The notes under the pieces: model-generated
The model's database searches: none
The model's input: only the letters and a program-made list of their open reading frames with translations
What the model was told of the DNA's origin: nothing
Translations under genes and position numbers: made by a program
Source of the DNA: Acidovorax benzenivorans
GTDB taxonomy: Bacteria; Pseudomonadota; Gammaproteobacteria; Burkholderiales; Burkholderiaceae_C
Assembly (NCBI RefSeq): GCF_028680575.1
Contig: NZ_JAPCKI010000005.1
Location: forward strand, 310,001 to 374,000
Reading direction: 5' to 3'
DNA: 64,000 nt
Shown here: in pieces, positions 39,201 to 47,000 of the stretch
How the letters are laid out: every line of letters begins with the position of its first letter
How positions within the stretch are numbered: position 1 is the stretch's first letter

Positions 39201-39509
39201 CTCGTTGCCGCGCTGGTACTGCACCGGCACACCCGCCACCAGCAGCCGGTGAAACCGCCGGTTGGCCCCCAGCAGCGCGGGCACGCCCAGGTCTTGCACC
39301 TGCGCCAGGGCGTCGTCAATGGCCACCACGGGCACGGCAGGGTTCAGCCGCACCAGCGCCGCCTTCAGGCGGCCGGCCAGCAGCACCTGGCGGTAGTCGC
39401 TGCGCTCGGGCGCGGGGCCGTCGGGGGCGATGTCGGGGCCTGCGATGTGGGTGTAGCCCACGTCCTGCAGCCAAGCCAGGGTTTCGCGTTCGAGCTGGTC
39501 TTCGGTCAT
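36207..39509 (-). CDS. hsdR: Type I restriction endonuclease subunit R (HsdR)
   Basis: 1100 residues. The N-terminal nuclease has RPDVVLFVNGLPLVLLELKNP (D140, E154, K156, a PD-(D/E)xK site). The helicase core has Walker A HTQGSGKS (301-308), DEAH in IADEAHRTQYG (409-412), FTGTP (508-511), and later DMWLTGFDAP. It cleaves unmodified DNA after ATP-driven translocation with HsdM and HsdS. The 4-base overlap with fic indicates coupled translation. Residues about 428-450, just after the DEAH box, come from a family A repeat inserted in frame without a stop; whether restriction still works is unknown. Confidence 0.93.
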   Translation of the reverse strand: MTEDQLERETLAWLQDVGYTHIAGPDIAPDGPAPERSDYRQVLLAGRLKAALVRLNPAVPVVAIDDALAQVQDLGVPALLGANRRFHRLLVAGVPVQYQRGNETVGDFVRLVDWAAPERNDWLAVNQFSVRGPRHTRRPDVVLFVNGLPLVLLELKNPADQAASVWKAYDQIQTYKEQIPDLFHTNEVLVISDGTEALLGSLSASAERFMAWRTIDGVALDPLGQFNELQTLVRGVLAPQYLLDYLRYFVLFEDDGQLVKKIAGYHQFHAVRAAIAQVVAAAKPDSGTEPAIKGKGGVVWHTQGSGKSITMTCFAARVMQEPALQNPTIVVITDRNDLDGQLLGVFGLAQDLLREQPVQARTRQELRTLLANRPSGGIVFATIQKFMPGEDEDSYPMLSDRHNIVVIADEAHRTQYGFEARLKVRKENFKPNQALALETQALPATNTVAIPITTGSGTAPAHRAEFAPPTYRAGTEANTVEPTREHYQVGYAQHLRDALPNATFVAFTGTPVSGTDRDTRAVFGDYIHVYDMQQAKEDGATVAIYYESRMVKLGLKADELPSIDAEVDELAEDEEESVQSRLKSRWAALEQVVGAEPRVARVAQDLVAHFEERNTAQRGKAMVVAMSRDICAHLYNEIVRLRPDWHDADPELGAIKIVMTGSASDKALLRPHIYSAQIKKRLEKRFKDPADSLRIVIVRDMWLTGFDAPCVHTLYVDKPMKGHNLMQAIARVNRVFKDKQGGLVVDYIGIGNELKAAMKEYTAAQGRGRPTVDAHEAFSVVLEKLDVLRALLHGFDYSGFLTGGHRVLAGAANHVLGLPRQAGQDGKKRFADTALAMSQAFTLSCTLDEAKAVREEVAFMQAVKVILTKRDITAKQRTDEQRELAVRQIISQAVVSESVVDIFDAVGLEKPNIGLLDEGFLAQVRALPERNLAVELLERLLEGEIKSRFASNVVQSKKFSELLGGVIVRYQNRSIETAQVMEELLDMARKFREAHGLADKLGLTEDEVRFYTALAENEAAVRELSDDTLKKIAHELTDNLRKNLTVDWTERESVQAKLRLMVKRILRKYKYPPDLEAAAVELVLQQAQALGDAWSELAAA
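38161..38229. repeat. Family A repeat inside hsdR, in frame
   Basis: A 69-base copy with perfect 9-bp arms TAGCGCTTG and complement around TGTTT (38184-38206), ending CTGATTTGGCTTGAAAT as in the pyrB-pyrC' copy. Read on the minus strand it contributes 23 sense codons to HsdR (the FKPNQALALE... stretch), without shifting the frame. Confidence 0.9.
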
Positions 39510-40588
39510 GGGCGGGCCTCGTTCTGGCCCAGCAAGATGGTGCTGAGTGCCTGGTTGACGTAATAGTTGCCGCGCCCGATTTTTTGCTTTTGCACAAAGC
39601 CGCTGGTGGCCAGCGCGTCCAGGTACTTGGTGGCCGTGAGCCTTGACACCTGCAAGTCGCGCTGCAAAAAGTCGATCTTGGTGTACGGGTGCGTGAACAG
39701 GTTGTTGATCAAGTCCTGGCTGTAGAACTTGTGCTGCGCCCGAATGCGGTGCTTGTAGTCGAACAGCGCCGTTTTGATGGCGTGGATGGTGGCGAGCGTC
39801 TGCGCGGCGGTCTGCTCCACGGCGTCCAGCATGTACAGCACCCAGTCCTCCCAGGTGTCGTCGTCGCGCACGGTTTGCAGCAAGCGGTAGTAGTCGGCCT
39901 TGGTTCGCACAATGTGCTTGCTCAGGTACAGCACCGGAATGTCGAGCAGCCCCTCTTTCACCAGATACAGCACGTTCACGATGCGCCCCGTGCGGCCATT
40001 GCCGTCGTAAAACGGGTGAATGCTTTCAAACTGGTGGTGCGCCAGCGCCATCTTGATCAGCGGGTCTACCGCGAACACATCGGGGTCGTTCAGAAACCGC
40101 TCCAGGCCGCCCATCAGCGCCACAATCTCGGCCGGGTCTTGCGGGGGCGTATACACCGTCTGCCCCGCGCCATCCTTCAGCGCTGTGCCCGGCAGCTTGC
40201 GAAAGCCCGCGTTGTTGCGTTCCAGCTCGCTCTGAATCTGGATGATGTGGTTGGCCGTGAGCAGCCCGGTGGCCCGCACCTGCTCAAACCCCACCCGCAG
40301 CGCCTGACGGTAGCGCAGCACCTCTTTAGCGGCCGGGTTGGCAAACGCCTCGGGCAGCACATCGTCCTTGAACAGCTCATCGTGCGTGGTGACGATGTTC
40401 TCGATCTCCGAGCTGTCCTTGGCCTCCTGCAAGCCCAGCGTGTTGATCAAGATGCCCTGGTTGGGGATGGACGCCGCAATGCCCTTGAGTTCTGCCAACT
40501 GGCGGCTGCTGCTGGCCAGCTTCTTGAGGATGGCGGGCGTGTCGAAGCGGGCAGCGTCCAGCTGTTCGAGCGGGTGGAGCAGGGGCAT
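39506..40588 (-). CDS. fic: Fic-domain AMP-transferase with winged-helix C-terminus, inside hsd operon
   Basis: 360 residues. The Fic core motif HPFYDGNGRTGR (191-202) is canonical, so AMP-transfer chemistry should be possible. SSEIEN (59-64) fits the inhibitory (S/T)xxxE(G/N) helix that precedes Fic in self-restrained (class II) proteins. The region 300-350 (DLQVSRLTATKYLDALATSGFVQKQKIGRGNYYVN) reads as a winged helix. Fic proteins of this type may be regulators as well as enzymes. It sits between hsdS and hsdR and overlaps hsdR by 4 bases, and its leader has tandem palindromes that the winged helix could bind (inference). Confidence 0.92.
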   Translation of the reverse strand: MPLLHPLEQLDAARFDTPAILKKLASSSRQLAELKGIAASIPNQGILINTLGLQEAKDSSEIENIVTTHDELFKDDVLPEAFANPAAKEVLRYRQALRVGFEQVRATGLLTANHIIQIQSELERNNAGFRKLPGTALKDGAGQTVYTPPQDPAEIVALMGGLERFLNDPDVFAVDPLIKMALAHHQFESIHPFYDGNGRTGRIVNVLYLVKEGLLDIPVLYLSKHIVRTKADYYRLLQTVRDDDTWEDWVLYMLDAVEQTAAQTLATIHAIKTALFDYKHRIRAQHKFYSQDLINNLFTHPYTKIDFLQRDLQVSRLTATKYLDALATSGFVQKQKIGRGNYYVNQALSTILLGQNEARP

Positions 40589-40613
40589 GTTGGGCCTGAG
40601 AAGGTCAGGGATG

Positions 40614-40683
40614 TGTATAGAAAAGCCGGATTTCTATGCATGTTAGCCAGCATCTGTATAGAAAACGCGATTTTTTATACATG
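40614..40683. promoter_or_regulatory. Tandem dyad operator upstream of fic
   Basis: Two 29-base near-identical dyads start TGTATAGAAAA, at 40614-40642 and 40655-40683, exactly 41 bases apart (about four helical turns). In the first, ATAGAAA pairs with TTTCTAT; the second is degenerate (TTTTTTAT). They end 25 bases from the fic start, which places them over its promoter. A regulator, perhaps Fic itself, could bind them. Confidence 0.6.
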
Positions 40684-40760
40684 CGCGCGCCTTCATTTAC
40701 AGCCCAGACGGGTTTTCTGCACAGCGGCAGCCAACGTCCAACGGCCCTCTGGCCGCGCTG

Positions 40761-40807
40761 TGAAAGAACTCTTTAATAGACCGCGCCGCTATGAAAGAAC
40801 ACTTTCA
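40761..40807. promoter_or_regulatory. Second tandem dyad, downstream of hsdS
   Basis: TGAAAG-N4-CTTTCA is perfect at 40792-40807 and imperfect (CTTTAA) at 40761-40776, with a 31-base period. It differs in sequence from the 40614-40683 dyads. It lies just after the hsdS stop, so it may be a second operator or a processing site in the hsdS-fic gap. Confidence 0.45.
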
Positions 40808-40821
40808 CAGCCCCGGTCCTT

Positions 40822-42171
40822 TCAGACATCGTCTACCAGCGCCTGCGCTTCGGGCAAGCGCAACTGGCCGGAGATCAGGCGGGGGAGCAGGGTGTCGCGG
40901 AGGGCGGAGAGGGTTTCAGCGGTTGATGAGTTGTGACTGCGCTGCAGTTCCGTTGCCGAGACTACATCCTCGAAGGCAGAAAGCAGCGCATCTGGCGGCA
41001 GGAGCACGGGAACAGAGCCAAGGATGCCGGTGTTGATATTCGGCATGGTGGCGCCCACCGCATGCTGTACCAGCCAAGTGCGGGCTTGAGCCGCGTCCAA
41101 TGCCATGGACAAAAAGGTTGAAGAGCGCCAACTTTTGCCTGGGCGGAGCAAAAGGCAACCTGTGCCGCACAGCCAACCCGCTTCTCTTTGTGTGATGAGA
41201 GCGTGGCGCTCGACATCACCCCGGCGACTGAAAACAATGTCGCCCGCGATCAGTTTGTGTCTTGAAAGGCGATCAGCGTTTTCCTGGCTCACTCGCGCAA
41301 TCGAGTCGGTCATGACACGGCGATCCTTGATGTCTTTTGGCATGACCACCGGCACGCCTGAGTCCACGTAGTCCGACGCATGGAGCTGGCTGCCAAAGGG
41401 CCCTGTTTGGATGCTCCCATGGTGTGTTGAAGTCAGGTCGGCCAGGCGGCTCATTCGCCACCCCTTCGGCACCCACCCCAACTCCGACTCCTCCAGCGCA
41501 TCGGGAAACAGCGCGGCGGTGGCTTCGTCCATGCCTTCGGGGGCGCGGCCTTCCATCTTGGTGCGCACGGGGTCGAAATCGATAAACCACGACTTGAACA
41601 GTGCCTGGGCAATGGCTTCGAGCGTGGCGTTGGTTGCGCGCAGGAGGGTGATGCGGTCGTCGAATGTGTTCAGAATGGCGGTAATACGGGCCTGCTCTTT
41701 CAAGGGCGGTACACAAATCTCCGCCTTCTTGAAATCCTTCAACACAACGCGAGGTATCGCAGCACCAGAGATGAAGTTGCTCTTCAGGTATTCGACGACA
41801 TCGGGGGATGAGAGGTAGTGTTTTAGGTACTGATAATTCAGTCTCGTAGGGTCGGGGCGAAGAATTGCAACTGATGAGAGCAGTACGGCTTCCAGCTCTT
41901 TATCAACGCAACAAACCGTATCCAAAGCCGAATTCCCATCCTTTGCTATCAAGACATCGCCAACTTGCGGTCTGCAACCTTGCTTGACGAGAACAGCAAA
42001 GTCATCTGTCGAAATATGCCGCGCTGAACTGAGATCGACACCAAATCGTGTGAGGTCCTTCACGGAGGCCATTGGTTTCCCAGTTTCCACCGACTTAGGG
42101 CTCTGATGTGCCCCATCGGTGATCTTGAGACATAACTCGTTCAGAGCGATATAGGGCCACTCAGAACTCAT
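40822..42171 (-). CDS. hsdS: Type I restriction-modification specificity subunit (HsdS)
   Basis: 449 residues with two target-recognition domains (about 1-150 and 215-390) separated by the conserved helical spacer [41 protein letters not shown], and a repeat of it at the C-terminus. It recognises a bipartite DNA sequence for HsdM and HsdR; the sequence cannot be predicted. The first recognition domain (about 41700-42170) is clearly more A+T-rich than the spacer and neighbours, as expected from recombinational exchange. It overlaps hsdM by 11 bases. Confidence 0.9.
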   Translation of the reverse strand: MSSEWPYIALNELCLKITDGAHQSPKSVETGKPMASVKDLTRFGVDLSSARHISTDDFAVLVKQGCRPQVGDVLIAKDGNSALDTVCCVDKELEAVLLSSVAILRPDPTRLNYQYLKHYLSSPDVVEYLKSNFISGAAIPRVVLKDFKKAEICVPPLKEQARITAILNTFDDRITLLRATNATLEAIAQALFKSWFIDFDPVRTKMEGRAPEGMDEATAALFPDALEESELGWVPKGWRMSRLADLTSTHHGSIQTGPFGSQLHASDYVDSGVPVVMPKDIKDRRVMTDSIARVSQENADRLSRHKLIAGDIVFSRRGDVERHALITQREAGWLCGTGCLLLRPGKSWRSSTFLSMALDAAQARTWLVQHAVGATMPNINTGILGSVPVLLPPDALLSAFEDVVSATELQRSHNSSTAETLSALRDTLLPRLISGQLRLPEAQALVDDV

Positions 42172-43759
42172 ACCCCAACCCCCCCAATTTCTGCCGAATC
42201 ACCGCATCCAACTCCGATCCCCTCGCCATCTGCTCGCCCAGCTTCTCCGTCAGCTTGACCATCTTGTCGGCAAAGGCTTCGTCGTCGTCCTCCACCGCCT
42301 CGGCGCCCACGTAGCGGCCGGGGGTGAGCACGTGGCCGTGCTGGGCGATTTCGGCCAGGGGCACGCTGCGGCAGAAGCCGGGGATGTCCTGATAGGGGGC
42401 GGGGTGGGGGTGGGCTTCGACGGGCTCAGCCTGAACGGAGCTGACGGTGGGCGCGGGCTCGCCGCGCCAGGCGGCCACGGTGGCGGCGATGCGGTCGATG
42501 ACCTCGTCGGTCAGCTCTCCCTGCACGCGGCTGATCATGGTGGCGAGTTTGCGGGCGTCGATAAACAGCACCTCACCCTTGCGCTTTTTGTTCTTGGCCA
42601 AAAACCACAGGCATGCCGGGATTTGCGTGTTGAAGAACAGCTGGCCGGGCAGGGCGATCATGACTTCCACCACGTCGGCATCGACCATGGCGGCGCGGAT
42701 CTGGCCTTCGTTGTTCTGGCTGCTGCTCATGCTGCCATTCGCCAAAACGATTCCAGCACGGCCGGTAGCTTTGAGGTGGTGCAGCATGTGCTGCAGCCAG
42801 GCGGTGTTGGCGTTGCCGTGGGGTGGGTCGCCATACACCCAGCGGGCGTCGCCTTCCAAACTGGGGTGCCACCAGTCGCTGATGTTGAAGGGCGGGTTGG
42901 CCAGGATAAAGTCGGCGCGCAGGTCGGGGTGCTGGTTGCGCACAAAGGTGTCGGCGGGTTCGCGCCCCAGGTTGAAGTCGATGCCGCGAATGGCCAGGTT
43001 CATGGCGGCCAGGCGCCAGGTGGTGGGGTTGCTCTCTTGCCCATAAATGGACACGTCGCCCTTTTTGCCGCCGTGGGCTTCGATGAATTTTTCACTCTGC
43101 ACAAACATGCCGCCGCTGCCGCAGCACGGGTCGTACACCTTGCCGGTGTGCGGGTTGAGCACGGCCACCAGGGTTTTGACGATGCTGGCGGGCGTGTAGA
43201 ACTGCCCGCCGCGTTTGCCTTCGGCGCTGGCGAACATGCCCAGAAAGTATTCGTACACCTGGCCCAGGGTGTCGCGCGCCACGTCGGGGGTGTCGCCAAA
43301 GCCGATGGTGGATACCAAGTCGACCAACTCGCCCAGTTTGCCGTCGGGCAGCTGTGCACGGGCGTAGCGTTTGTCCAGAATGCCTTTGAGCGTGGGGTTC
43401 TCGGCCTCGATCAGCGTCAGGGCGTCGTCAATACGTTTGCCAATGTCGGGCTGCTTGGCGCTGCTGCGCAGTTGCTCCCACCGGGCGGCTTCTGGCACCC
43501 AGAAGACGTTGGCTTCTTTGTAGTAGTCGCGGTCTTCCAGTTCGGCGGCAATGTCGGCGGGGTCGGCATCACCGTAGAAGTATTCGTCGTCGGGGTCTGC
43601 CAGGCGCAGCACCAGCGTGGCGTGGTGGGCGGCAAAGGTGTCAGAGATGTATTTGACAAAGATGAGGCCGAGCACCAGGTGCTTGTATTCGGCGGCGTCC
43701 ATGTTGGCGCGCAGCTTGTCGGCGGTGGCCCACAGGGTTTTCTGGATGTCTTGGAGCAT
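42161..43759 (-). CDS. hsdM: Type I restriction-modification DNA methyltransferase (HsdM)
   Basis: 532 residues. N-terminal HsdM helical domain, then SAM motif DPCCGSGG (210-217) and the catalytic NPPF (288-291) of N6-adenine methyltransferases, with QFYTPASIV between. It methylates host sites with HsdS. Residues about 440-450 ([11 protein letters not shown]) are encoded by a dispersed repeat of the kind that reads PEPVEG in many proteins, in frame and between helices of the C-terminal region, so it may be tolerated. Confidence 0.94.
   Translation of the reverse strand: MLQDIQKTLWATADKLRANMDAAEYKHLVLGLIFVKYISDTFAAHHATLVLRLADPDDEYFYGDADPADIAAELEDRDYYKEANVFWVPEAARWEQLRSSAKQPDIGKRIDDALTLIEAENPTLKGILDKRYARAQLPDGKLGELVDLVSTIGFGDTPDVARDTLGQVYEYFLGMFASAEGKRGGQFYTPASIVKTLVAVLNPHTGKVYDPCCGSGGMFVQSEKFIEAHGGKKGDVSIYGQESNPTTWRLAAMNLAIRGIDFNLGREPADTFVRNQHPDLRADFILANPPFNISDWWHPSLEGDARWVYGDPPHGNANTAWLQHMLHHLKATGRAGIVLANGSMSSSQNNEGQIRAAMVDADVVEVMIALPGQLFFNTQIPACLWFLAKNKKRKGEVLFIDARKLATMISRVQGELTDEVIDRIAATVAAWRGEPAPTVSSVQAEPVEAHPHPAPYQDIPGFCRSVPLAEIAQHGHVLTPGRYVGAEAVEDDDEAFADKMVKLTEKLGEQMARGSELDAVIRQKLGGLGYEF
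42413..42442. repeat. Family C (PEPVE-coding) repeat inside hsdM
   Basis: GCTTCGACGGGCTCAGCCTG and AACGGAGCTG follow the well-known TTCGAC(A/G)GGCTCAG...GAACGG dispersed element of betaproteobacteria. It is read on the minus strand as [10 protein letters not shown] in HsdM without changing frame. Confidence 0.8.
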
Positions 43760-43867
43760 GTGGCTGCGGTGTGTGGGCTGTAAGACTCTGAACAGGCTCT
43801 AAGGGCCTTCAAGCGGGCAGGCCCGCCGCACACACTGCGAAGACCCTGCCACGGGGTTGCTTCTCTG

Positions 43868-43928
43868 AATACTACTGTTTTGATAGCTGCTAGCGCTTAT
43901 TTAATAAGCGCTAGAGGCCGTTTTGACC
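43868..43928. repeat. Family A repeat, full copy upstream of hsdM
   Basis: A perfect 11-bp inverted repeat (CTAGCGCTTAT at 43890-43900 and complement at 43904-43914) around TTA, with TTTTGATAGCTG before and AGAGGCC after. It lies between the tRNA-Arg 3' end and the hsdM start. The rest of 43760-43935 shows no gene. Confidence 0.9.
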
Positions 43929-43935
43929 ATAAATC

Positions 43936-44010
43936 TGGTCCCCTCGACAGGAATCGAACCTGTATCTAGCGCTTAGGAGGCACTCGTTCTATCCATTGAA
44001 CTACGAGGAG
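43936..44010 (-). tRNA. tRNA-Arg (CCU)
   Basis: Read on the minus strand from 44010, the 75-base sequence folds as a tRNA: seven-base acceptor stem closed with one U-G pair, D-arm GUUC..GAAC, an anticodon stem-loop with CCU, T-arm with GGUUCGAUUCC, and an encoded CCA at 43936-43938. It decodes AGG. The stretch TAAGCGCTAGA in its anticodon stem also occurs in the family A core. tRNA genes are common entry points for islands, but no duplicated 3' end was found near 36207. Confidence 0.95.
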
Positions 44011-44065
44011 GCGAGACAGCCGCGCATTGTAGTGGGCGTGCGCTCGCTCCCTGGTGTGCTCCGCC

Positions 44066-47000
44066 TCAGTCGTACTTCACCGTATAGATGATGTCCACCG
44101 CGCTTTTCTCCCCCGTCTGCCCGCGCAGGGTGAGGCGGCGGGAGAGGTCGTAAAAGATGTAGAGCGTGCCCAGCGTGCCCGACAGGCTGCGCTCATACGT
44201 CACGTACAGGTCTTTGGACAGGCGTTTGCCGAACGTGAGGGCGGCGGCGCTGGCGTCCTCACCCGTGCTGGCGCCGCGAAAGCCGATCTCGTCCAGGCCC
44301 AGGCGGCTGGCGGCGTTGGCGGTGGGGTTTTTGCTGCCGTTGCGGCCCAGCAGGGCGAGCGCTGCCTGCTGCAGCACGGCGGCTTCGGCCCCGCCCGCCG
44401 ATGCGTTGCGGCCCAGCACCACCCACGACAGTTTTTCGGCGTCCGGCAGCTCGGGGTCGGAGTACAGCGTGACGCGCGGCGCCTGCGCGCTGCCGGTGAC
44501 TTGCACCCCCGCGCGCACGCTGATGTTGGGGCGCAGCGCCAGGATGTCGAGCGAGGGGTTGTTGTAGGGGCCGTTGAAGCGGATCAGGCCCGTCTCCACA
44601 TCCAGCATCTGGCCCCAGGCGCGGTAGCGGCCCTGGTCGGTGCGCACTTCGCCGGTCACGCGGGGTGGGGCGCCGGGCACGGCGCTGCTGCGGATGTCCA
44701 CTTCACCCGTCAGCCGGGTGGTGATGCCTTGGCCCTGAAGCGCAAAGTCGTGCCCCAGGTTGAGGGTGATGGCGATGTCGGGGGGCTTGGCTGTCTCTGC
44801 CTGCGCCGCCACCTGGCTGGCCTTGGCGGCGGCCTGCGCCTTGGCCTGGTCTTCGCGGTCCTTGGCGGCAGAGCGCACGACCACGTCCGAGCCCAGGCGG
44901 GGCGCTGATTCGTCGGGCAGGATGATGGTGGCGCGGTCGGTGGTGAGCTTGCCCCGCAGGCTGATCTGCCCCTGTTGCAGTTGCGCCTGCACTTGGCCCG
45001 ACACGCTCACTTGCCGGTCGGCCCGCACCAGCACCTGCAGGGCCTTGGCCTCGGCCTGCAGTGACATGGCGATGCCCGACAAGCCGGTGCCTGCCGTGGC
45101 GCTGTCACCCCAGGCCACGCGGCCGGTGGCGGTCAGCGTGCCGCCGTCTTGCGCTGCCGCAGTGCGGTTGCCGCTGAAGCCCGCGATGCGCGCGTTGCTG
45201 CCGCGCCCGCCTTGCAGGCGGAACTCGGTGATGTTGAGCTGGTTGCCCTGTAGCGTGGCGCGCAGGCGGCCGCCTTGCAGGTCCACGCCATCGACCACCG
45301 AGCGCACCGCCATGTCGTCGGCCCCCAAGGTGCCCGCCCAGCGCGGGGCATCGCGCGTGCCCGACAAGGTGGCGCTGGCGTCCAGCGTGCCCCGCACCCG
45401 CCAGCCGGGCGGTGCCAGCGCCGACCACACGCCCACGTCTGGCAAGCGCGCGCGCAGGGTGCCGGCCAGCGGGGCGTCTGCAGGCCAGGTGAAGGGTGCA
45501 TCGGCATGGGTGGCGGCCAGGCGCGTGCTGGCGGTGGCGTCGATCTCGCCTGCGCGGTCGCTGGCCCACAGCAGGCGCGCGCGCAGCTTGTCGCCTTCGG
45601 CAGAGACTGTGATTTCTGCCTCGCGCACACCGGCGGGAGTGCCTGGGGCGCCCGATGCGCTGGATGAACCTGCAGGCGGTGTGGCCCTGGTCGCCAGCAC
45701 GGTGGTGGCCCCCGAGCCAGCGCCCTGGCCGCTGCTTTGCACCGCCGTGACGGCCGTGGCATCGCCCGCCAGGATGCGCAGGTCGCCACTGGCACGGCGC
45801 AGGCTGGCGCTGGCGCGCAGGGCGTCGCCGGTGGTGTCCACACTCCATTGGCCGTCGAGCACGATGCTGCTGGCCAGCCCCATGCGCGCGAGCAGCGGCT
45901 GCGCGGGCTGGCCTGCGGCGGCCGGTGTCTCGCCCAGGCCCAGGGCATCGACCCAGGCCATGGGCAGGCCCTGCAGCGTGCCCTGCGTTTGCAACCGAAG
46001 GGCGGCGCCGGGTGCCGTGGCCGCTGACCATTGCACGGGCGACCAGCGCAGTGCCACGGTGCCCGGCAAGGGGCCTGTCACGCGGGCCTGCCCGGCTGTT
46101 GCCTGCAGGCTGAGGGTGGATGCGGATGCCGAGGCGGACGGTGTGGCGCGCCTACTCGCCCCTGAGGCGGGTGCGCTGGGGGTGTGTGCGCCAGTGCGCA
46201 CGGTCATGCCCAAAGGCTCCGACAGTTGCAGGGTCCATGGACCGGGGCGCTGCGCTGCTTGCGCTTGCAGGCGCAGTTCGCTGACCTGCAGCTGCCATTG
46301 CCCAGCACCCACCATGGTGCTGGAGACGCGGGTCTGCACCGCCGTCTGTATGGACTGGGGGGCTGGCGTGCGGACCTCGCCACGCAACGCCAGGGTGGCC
46401 TGTGCCAAGTTGCCACCCAGTTCTGCCTGGATGGCGCGCAGTTGCAGGGCTTGCCCGGCGGTTGTACCGCCGCCTGCGTTGGTGGTGGTGGTGGTGGTGG
46501 CGGGCAGCGTCAGGTCCAGGTGGGGGGCGTTCAGCGTGGCTTGCAGCTCAAAGCGATCCTGGTTGCGAGGTGGCACGTTGGCAGCGTTGGCTGTTGGAAG
46601 TTGCTGGGCCAGCGTTTGCCAGCCACCCTTCCAGCGGGCGGTGAGCTGTGCCGCCCCCTTGGCGCTGGCCCCTTGCAGCGTGCGCTGCACGGCAGCGCCC
46701 ACCAGCGGCAGGCTGGCCAGCCAGCGCTGCGTGCGGTCGGTGTCGGTCCACTGCACCTGCAGGTCGCCTGCACCGCTTTGTGCGGCCAGCGTGCCTTGTG
46801 CCTGTGCCGTGGCACCGGGCACCGCCACGGTGACTTTGCCTTGGGCGGACTGTGCGCCCAGCGCCACGCGCAGGTCGGTGGCCTCCACCCGGGCCTGCAG
46901 GGCGTCCAGTACCAGACGGTCCAGCCGCACCGTGCCGCCAGCGGCGGCCTGCCAGGTGCCTTGTGTGCTGAAGGTGTTGATGCGAAGCGGTGCGCCTGCT

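Noticed and set aside
36000..44010. A tRNA-Arg-targeted genomic island with direct-repeat ends
   Set aside because: The hsd-fic region lies next to a tRNA gene, but no copy of the tRNA 3' end is visible at the far side (35985-36206) and there is no integrase gene.
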